DNA of 64,000 nt from positions 4,133,314-4,197,313 of the forward strand of contig CP136068.1 in NCBI GenBank assembly GCA_032622095.1. The letters run 5' to 3'. The notes beneath the pieces are model-generated. The model did not search any database. It had not been told where the DNA came from and saw only the letters and a list, made by a program, of their open reading frames with translations. Of the stretch, positions 55,701-64,000 are shown one piece after another; within the stretch, counting starts at the first letter, position 1; each line of letters begins with the position of its first letter. The translations under genes were made by a program, and so were the position numbers. The stretch comes from Siphonodentalium dalli (Eukaryota > Mollusca > Scaphopoda > Gadilida > Siphonodentaliidae).

Positions 55701-58700
55701 GTAATTGTAACAGTGGGATTGTACTCCAAGCCTAGGTAACCCTTCGAGTTTAATGGTTGAGAAGAACATCATTTACATCGTGTGATGTTAACAGTGTGCG
55801 TATGTAACATGTAATTGTAACAGTGGGATTGTACTCCAAGCCTAGGTAACCCTTCGAGTTTAATGGTTGAGAAGAACATCATTTACATCGTGTGATGTTA
55901 ACAGTGTGCGTATGTAACACATGTAATTGTAACAGTGGGATTGTACTCCAAGCCTAGGTAACCCTTCGAGTTTAATGTTTGAGAAGAACATCATTTACAT
56001 CGTGTGATGTTAACAGTGTGCGTATGTAACACATGTAATTGTAACAGTGGGATTGTACTCCAAGCCTAGGTAACCCTTCGAGTTTAATGGTTGAGAAGAA
56101 CATCATTTACATCGTGTGATGTTAACAGTGTGCGTATGTAACACATGTAATTGTAACAGTGGGATTGTACTCCAAGCCTAGGTAACCCTTCGAGTTTAAT
56201 GGTTGAGAAGAACATCATTTACATCGTGTGATGTTAACAGTGTGCGTATGTAACACATGTAATTGTAACAGTGGGATTGTACTCCAAGCCTAGGTAACCC
56301 TTCGAGTTTAATGGTTGAGAAGAACATCATTTACATCGTGTAATGTTAACAGTGTGCGTATGGAACACATGTAATTGTAACAGTGGGATTGTACTCCAAG
56401 CCTAGGTAACCCTTCGAGTTTAATGGTTGAGAAGAACATCATTTACATCGTGTGATGTTAACAGTGTGCGTATGGAACACATGTAATTATAACAGTGGGA
56501 TTGTACTCCAAGCCTATGTAACCCTTCGAGTTTAATGGTTGAGAAGAACATCATTTACATCGTGTGATGTTAACAGTGTGCGTATGTAACATGTAATTGT
56601 AACAGTGGGATTGTACTCAAAGCCTAGGTAACCCTTCGAGTTTAATGGTTGAGAAGAACATCATTTACATCGTGTAATGTTAACAGTGTGCGTATGGAAC
56701 ACATGTAATTGTAACAGTGGGATTGTACTCTAAGCCTAGGTAACCCTTCGAGTTTAATGGTTGAGAAGAACATCATTTACATCGTGTGATGTTAACAGTG
56801 TGCATATGTAACACATGTAATTGTAACAGTGGGATTGTACTCCAAGCCTAGGTAACCCTTCGAGTTTAATGGTTGAGAAGAACATCATTTACATCGTGTG
56901 ATGTTAACAGTGTGCGTATGGAACACATGTAATTGTAACAGTGGGAGTGTACTCCAAGCTTAGGTAACCCTTCGAGTTTAATGGTTGAGAAGAACATCAT
57001 TTACATCGTGTGATGTTAACAGTGTGCGTATGTAACACATGTAATTGTAACAGTGGGATTGTACTCCAAGCCTAGGTAACCCTTCGAGTTTAATGGTTGA
57101 GAAGAACATCATTTACATCGTGTGATGTTAACAGTGTGCGTATGTAACACATGTAATTGTAACAGTGGGATTGTACTCCAAGCCTAGGTAACCCTTCGAG
57201 TTTAATGGTTGAGAAGAACATCATTTACATCGTGTGATGTTAACAGTGTGCGTATGGAACACATGTAATTGTAACAGTGGGATTGTACTCCAAGCCTAGG
57301 TTACCCTTCGAGTTTAATGGTTGAGAAGAACATCATTTACATCGTGTGATGTTAACAGTGTGCGTATGTAACATGTAATTGTAACAGTGGGATTGTACTC
57401 CAAGCCTAGGTAACCCTTCGAGTTTAATGTTTGAGAAGAACATCATTTACATCGTGTGATGTTAACAGTGTGCGTATGGAACACATGTAATTGTAACAGT
57501 GGGAGTGTACTCCAAGCTTAGGTAACCCTTCGAGTTTAATGGTTGAGAAGAACATCATTTACATCGTGTGATGTTAACAGTGTGCGTATGTAACACATGT
57601 AATTGTAACAGTGGGATTGTACTCCAAGCCTAGGTAACCCTTCGAGTTTAATGGTTGAGAAGAACATCATTTACATCGTGTGATGTTAACAGTGTGCGTA
57701 TGTAACATGTAATTGTAACAGTGGGATTGTACTCCAAGCCTAGGTAACCCTTCGAGTTTAATGGTTGAGAAGAACATCATTTACATCGTGTGATGTTAAC
57801 AGTGTGCGTATGTAACACATGTAATTGTAACAGTGGGATTGTACTCCAAGCCTAGGTAACCCTTCGAGTTTAATGTTTGAGAAGAACATCATTTACATCG
57901 TGTGATGTTAACAGTGTGCGTATGTAACACATGTAATTGTAACAGTGGGATTGTACTCCAAGCCTAGGTAACCCTTCGAGTTTAATGGTTGAGAAGAACA
58001 TCATTTACATCGTGTGATGTTAACAGTGTGCGTATGTAACACATGTAATTGTAACAGTGGGATTGTACTCCAAGCCTAGGTAACCCTTCGAGTTTAATGG
58101 TTGAGAAGAACATCATTTACATCGTGTGATGTTAACAGTGTGCGTATGTAACATGTAATTGTAACAGTGGGATTGTACTCCAAGCCTAGGTAACCCTTCG
58201 AGTTTAATGGTTGAGAAGAACATCATTTACATCGTGTGATGTTAACAGTGTGCGTATGTAACACATGTAATTGTAACAGTGGGATTGTACTCCAAGCCTA
58301 GGTAACCCTTCGAGTTTAATGGTTGAGAAGAACATCATATACATCGTGTGATGTTAACAGTGTGCGTATGGAACACATGTAATTGTAACAGTGGGATTGT
58401 ACTCCAAGCCTAGGTAACCCTTCGAGTTTAATGGTTGAGAAGAACATCATATACATCGTGTGATGTTAACAGTGTGCGTATGTAACATGTAATTGTAACA
58501 GTGGGATTGTACTCCAAGCCTAGGTAACCCTTCGAGTTTAATGTTTGAGAAGAACATCATTTACATCGTGTGATGTTAACAGTGTGCGTATGTAACACAT
58601 GTAATTGTAACAGTGGGATTGTACTCCAAGCCTAGGTAACCCTTCGAGTTTAATGGTTGAGAAGAACATCATTTACATCGTGTGATGTTAACAGTGTGCG

Positions 58701-61700
58701 TATGTAACACATGTAATTGTAACAGTGGGATTGTACTCCAAGCCTAGGTAACCCTTCGAGTTTAATGGTTGAGAAGAACATCATTTACATCGTGTGATGT
58801 TAACAGTGTGCGTATGTAACATGTAATTGTAACAGTGGGATTGTACTCCAAGCCTAGGTAACCCTTCGAGTTTAATGGTTGAGAAGAACATCATTTACAT
58901 CGTGTGATGTTAACAGTGTGCGTATGTAACACATGTAATTGTAACAGTGGGATTGTACTCCAAGCCTAGGTAACCCTTCGAGTTTAATGTTTGAGAAGAA
59001 CATCATTTACATCGTGTGATGTTAACAGTGTGCGTATGTAACACATGTAATTGTAACAGTGGGATTGTACTCCAAGCCTAGGTAACCCTTCGAGTTTAAT
59101 GGTTGAGAAGAACATCATTTACATCGTGTGATGTTAACAGTGTGCGTATGTAACACATGTAATTGTAACAGTGGGATTGTACTCCAAGCCTAGGTAACCC
59201 TTCGAGTTTAATGGTTGAGAAGAACATCATTTACATCGTGTGATGTTAACAGTGTGCGTATGTAACATGTAATTGTAACAGTGGGATTGTACTCCAAGCC
59301 TAGGTAACCCTTCGAGTTTAATGGTTGAGAAGAACATCATTTACATCGTGTGATGTTAACAGTGTGCGTATGGAACACATGTAATTGTAACAGTGGGATT
59401 GTACTCCAAGCCTAGGTAACCCTTCGAGTTTAATGGTTGAGAAGAACATCATTTACATCGTGTGATGTTAACAGTGTGCGTATGTAACACATGTAATTGT
59501 AACAGTGGGATTGTACTCCAAGCCTAGGTAACCCTTCGAGTTTAATGGTTGAGAAGAACATCATTTACATCGTGTGATGTTAACAGTGTGCGTATGTAAC
59601 ACATGTAATTGTAACAGTGGGATTGTACTCCAAGCCTAGGTAACCCCTCGAGTTTAATGGTTGAGAAGAACATCATTTACATCGTGTAATGTTAACAGTG
59701 TGCGTATGGAACACATGTAATTGTAACAGTGGGATTGTACTCCAAGCCTAGGTAACCGTTCGAGTTTAATGGTTGAGAAGAACATCATTTACATCGTGTA
59801 ATGTTAACAGTGTGCGTATGGAACACATGTAATTGTAACAGTGGGATTGTACTCCAAGCCTAGGTAACCCTTCGAGTTTAATGGTTGAGAAGAACATCAT
59901 TTACATCGTGTGATGTTAACAGTGTGCGTATGGAACACATGTAATTATAACAGTGGGATTGTACTCCAAGCCTATGTAACCCTTCGAGTTTAATGGTTGA
60001 GAAGAACATCATTTACATCGTGTGATGTTAACAGTGTGCGTATGTAACATGTAATTGTAACAGTGGGATTGTACTCCAAGCCTAGGTAACCCTTCGAGTT
60101 TAATGGTTGAGAAGAACATCATTTACATCGTGTAATGTTAACAGTGTGCGTATGGAACACATGTAATTGTAACAGTGGGATTGTACTCTAAGCCTAGGTA
60201 ACCCTTCGAGTTTAATGGTTGAGAAGAACATCATTTACATCGTGTGATGTTAACAGTGTGCATATGTAACACATGTAATTGTAACAGTGGGATTGTACTC
60301 CAAGCCTAGGTAACCCTTCGAGTTTAATGGTTGAGAAGAACATCATATACATCGTGTGATGTTAACAGTGTGCGTATGGAACACATGTAATTGTAACAGT
60401 GGGATTGTACTCCAAGCCTAGGTAACCCTTCGAGTTTAATGGTTGAGAAGAACATCATATACATCGTGTGATGTTAACAGTGTGCGTATGGAACACATGT
60501 AATTGTAACAGTGGGATTGTACTCCAAGCCTAGGTAACCCTTCGAGTTTAATGGTTGAGAAGAACATCATTTACATCGTGTGATGTTAACAGTGTGCATA
60601 TGTAACACATGTAATTGTAACAGTGGGATTGTACTCCAAGCCTAGGTAACCCTTCGAGTTTAATGGTTGAGAAGAACATCATTTACATCGTGTGATGTTA
60701 ACAGTGTGCGTATGGAACACATGTAATGGTAACAGTGGGATTGTACTCAAAGCCTAGGTAACCCTTCAAGTTTAATGGTTGAGAAGAACATCATTTACAT
60801 CGTGTGATGTTAACAGTGTGCGTATGGAACACATGTAATTGTAACAGTGGGATTGTACTCCAAGCCTAGGTAACCCTTCGAGTTTAATGGTTGAGAAGAA
60901 CATCATTTACATCGTGTGATGTTAACAGTGGGCGTATGGAACACATGTAATTGTAACAGTGGGAGTGTACTCCAAGCCTAGGTAACCCTTCGAGTTTAAT
61001 GGTTGAGAAGAACATCATTTACATCGTGTGATGTTAACAGTGTGCGTATGGAACACATGTAATTGTAACAGTGGGATTGTACTCCAAGCCTAGGTTACCC
61101 TTCGAGTTTAATGGTTGAGAAGAACATCATTTACATCGTGTGATGTTAACAGTGTTCGTATGTAACATGTAATTGTAACAGTGGGATTGTACTCCAAGCC
61201 TAGGTAACCCTTCGAGTTTAATGTTTGAGAAGAACATCATTTACATCGTGTGATGTTAACAGTGTGCGTATGGAACACATGTAATTGTAACAGTGGGAGT
61301 GTACTCCAAGCTTAGGTAACCCTTCGAGTTTAATGGTTGAGAAGAACATCATTTACATCGTGTGATGTTAACAGTGTGCGTATGTAACACATGTAATTGT
61401 AACAGTGGGATTGTACTCCAAGCCTAGGTAACCCTTCGAGTTTAATGGTTGAGAAGAACATCATTTACATCGTGTGATGTTAACAGTGTGCGTATGTAAC
61501 ACATGTAATTGTAACAGTGGGATTGTACTCCAAGCCTAGGTAACCCTTCGAGTTTAATGGTTGAGAAGAACATCATTTACATCGTGTGATGTTAACAGTG
61601 TGCGTATGTAACATGTAATTGTAACAGTGGGATTGTACTCCAAGCCTAGGTAACCCTTCGAGTTTAATGGTTGAGAAGAACATCATTTACATCGTGTGAT

Positions 61701-62777
61701 GTTAACAGTGTGCGTATGTAACACATGTAATTGTAACAGTGGGATTGTACTCCAAGCCTAGGTAACCCTTCGAGTTTAATGTTTGAGAAGAACATCATTT
61801 ACATCGTGTGATGTTAACAGTGTGCGTATGTAACACATGTAATTGTAACAGTGGGATTGTACTCCAAGCCTAGGTAACCCTTCGAGTTTAATGGTTGAGA
61901 AGAACATCATTTACATCGTGTGATGTTAACAGTGTGCGTATGTAACACATGTAATTGTAACAGTGGGATTGTACTCCAAGCCTAGGTAACCCTTCGAGTT
62001 TAATGGTTGAGAAGAACATCATTTACATCGTGTGATGTTAACAGTGTGCGTATGTAACATGTAATTGTAACAGTGGGATTGTACTCCAAGCCTAGGTAAC
62101 CCTTCGAGTTTAATGGTTGAGAAGAACATCATTTACATCGTGTGATGTTAACAGTGTGCGTATGTAACACATGTAATTGTAACAGTGGGATTGTACTCCA
62201 AGCCTAGGTAACCCTTCGAGTTTAATGGTTGAGAAGAACATCATTTACATCGTGTGATGTTAACAGTGTGCGTATGGAACACATGTAATTGTAACAGTGG
62301 GATTGTACTCCAAGCCTAGGTAACCCTTCGAGTTTAATGGTTGAGAAGAACATCATTTACATCATGTGATGTTAACAGTGTGCGTATGGAACACATGTAA
62401 TTGTAACAGTGGGATTGTACTCCAAGCCTAGGTAACCCTTCGAGTTTAATGGTTGAGAAGAACATCATTTACATCGTGTGATGTTAACAGTGTGCGTATG
62501 GAACACATGTAATTGTAACAGTGGGATTGTACTCCGAGCCTAGGTAACCCTTCGAGTTTAATGGTTGAGAAGAACATCATTTACATCGTGTGATGTTAAC
62601 AGTGTGCGTATGGAACACATGTAATTGTAACAGTGGGATTGTACTCCAAGCCTAGGTAACCCTTCGAGTTTAATGGTTGAGAAGAACATCATTTACATCG
62701 TGTGATGTTAACAGTGTGCGTATGGAACACATGTAATTGTAACAGTGGGATTGTACTCCAAGCCTAGGTAACCCTTC
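52730..62777 (+). repeat. 112-bp satellite array, about 90 copies
   Basis: Head-to-tail units from 'cgagtttaatggttgagaag' to 'agcctaggtaaccctt'. About 112 bp each; a common variant (gtatgtaacatg for gtatgtaacacatg) is 110 bp. Very homogeneous. Each unit holds short dyads: aacatca/tgatgtt, gttaac, acatgt and cctagg. Rare variants (aattataac with cctatgtaac; aatggtaac with ctcaaagcc; gtgggcgtat; aagcttagg) recur at fixed distances. No coding frame. Both borders are sharp. Confidence 0.98.
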
Positions 62778-64000
62778 CATGACTCGAGCTTCTTTAAAAA
62801 CCCTGATCCAATACATTGGTTTAATAATATTTACCTTCACATTGGGAGCAAGTTTCATTGGAGAGTTGACTCCGGTTTCAAATAATTTATTCCATGGATA
62901 TCATCAGACAAAGTTAATTAGAATGTAAAACCGAAAAAAAAAATTAAATAAAATGATTGAACACTCAGTGAACATCCATACCAAATTTCATTGAGATTCG
63001 TCAACTGGTGGTGGAGATATCTGCTTAGACGGACAAAAAAAAACATTTCCAGATAAATATAAATAACTCTAGAACAGAAATCTGGAAAAAACGATTGAAC
63101 ACACCATTGCATATCCTCATAGTAGAGAACATCTACCAAATTTCATTCAGATCCGACAACTGGTGTTTGAGATATCTGGATAGCTGGAAAAATAGAGTGA
63201 TAGATGTCCGGACGGACGGATGGATGGACGAGGTCAATCCAGTATACCCCCCATTCTCTTCGAGAGTTTAGTTATAATTATTCTTATTCTCTCAAATTTC
63301 ACCAAAGGCACTTCTCGACTCAAAATTGTTATTTTATTATCAAGAATATAAATTAAAATTAAAATAGATCTAGTACAAAACAAGAGATGCACTGTCGCCC
63401 AGTGCATACTCCATTGTGCCATACCACCTAGTGTGGACATATATATAACCTATGACTGATATACTCAGACAGATGGACCCAAAAATCAGCATTTTCATAT
63501 AAACAAAGATGAAAAACCTAAAAAAAAAAACAATTCAACATGACGTGAACATCCATATAAAATTTTCATTGAGAAACGAGCATTACTTTTCAAATTATGG
63601 CCTGAACAGACATCGGGCAGACATAAAAGCCAACATTTCCTGATAAACAAAGATGAACTGTAAAATCCGAAAAAATGATTGAATCCTCCAAATTTCATTG
63701 AGATCCGAGTACTACTGTTCAAGTTATGACATGGACAGACATTGGATGGACAGACGCACACACGGATGAATGGATGGACAGGTGCAAAACAGCATCCCCC
63801 CTTTTAATTTAAAAAGGGAGTATAATAATAACCATGGAAACAGACACCTTCAACATGATTCTTCAGGATGGGACTAAAAACCTCAACATTTTGATAGAAG
63901 AATATAAATTTATTTTAAAAATAATACATGAATAATCAACAAAAATCAACAAAGACACTAAAACATATTAAAGATTTGGAAGGCGTTTGAGGTCGGTTCA
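62778..64000. repeat. Dispersed repeat units
   Basis: Several ~150-bp diverged units carry 'caaatttcattgagatccga', 'aaaaaatgattgaac', 'gagatatctgg' and 'tttcctgataaacaaagatg' (62925-63240 and 63470-63790). 63170-63262 is a reversed 5' piece of element M ('ggacggacggatggatggac ... tccagtatacccccca'). The rest is AT-rich with nothing recognised. The window ends inside this sequence. Confidence 0.6.

Overview
The window is animal nuclear DNA: AT-rich, intron-containing, and crowded with satellites, foldback elements and decayed transposons. The mix (tyrosine-recombinase/DIRS-type element, L1/Tx1-type LINE, Helitron, short TIR elements, and a dispersed repeat carrying a ~160-bp core) most resembles a mollusc, probably a bivalve. 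The species cannot be fixed from sequence alone. No intact host gene, tRNA or rRNA was recognised.

The one host locus I can name is STIL (SCL/TAL1-interrupting locus, the centriole-duplication scaffold related to Ana2/SAS-5), on the + strand from about 17.86 to 41.32 kb. Its exons keep splice sites and mostly matching phases. Recognisable parts are the TMD...LESDPK segment, the ACCLRY segment, the ILYS...PEFYEC segment, a Gln/Pro-rich exon, the central coiled coil, the STAN motif and the C-terminal LRQLPKLL. It carries a TAG at a conserved Trp codon, an in-frame TGA and several frameshifts. Part of it is tandemly duplicated, and both copies of one exon lost a different single base. It therefore reads as an unprocessed, decayed STIL copy. 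The N-terminal exons are not found. A second small C-terminal STIL fragment lies near 48.5 kb.

Layout. 1-2363: 40-bp satellite. 2.4-9.4 kb: dispersed repeats, inverted repeats and a LINE reverse-transcriptase fragment. 9.5-14.65 kb: a broken tyrosine-recombinase retrotransposon whose last 19 codons plus stop have expanded in place into a 60-copy, 58-bp satellite. 14.7-17.8 kb: TIR elements and a 26-bp minisatellite split by a hAT-like element. 17.86-41.32 kb: the STIL pseudogene, holding a ~2.6-kb tandem duplication (copies A and B); copy B received a 5'-truncated LINE (31.2-34.2 kb) and a Helitron (34.4-35.1 kb). 41.4-52.7 kb: a long hairpin, dispersed elements, a nested 2.2-kb TIR element, foldbacks and minisatellites. 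52.73-62.78 kb: ~90 copies of a 112-bp satellite with a long-range 5,804-bp periodicity. 62.8-64 kb: dispersed repeats.

Nothing here forms a working pathway. The value lies in the history. Several insertions can be compared with an empty site inside the same window, and many short tandem repeats begin at exon-intron borders or at a gene's 3' end.
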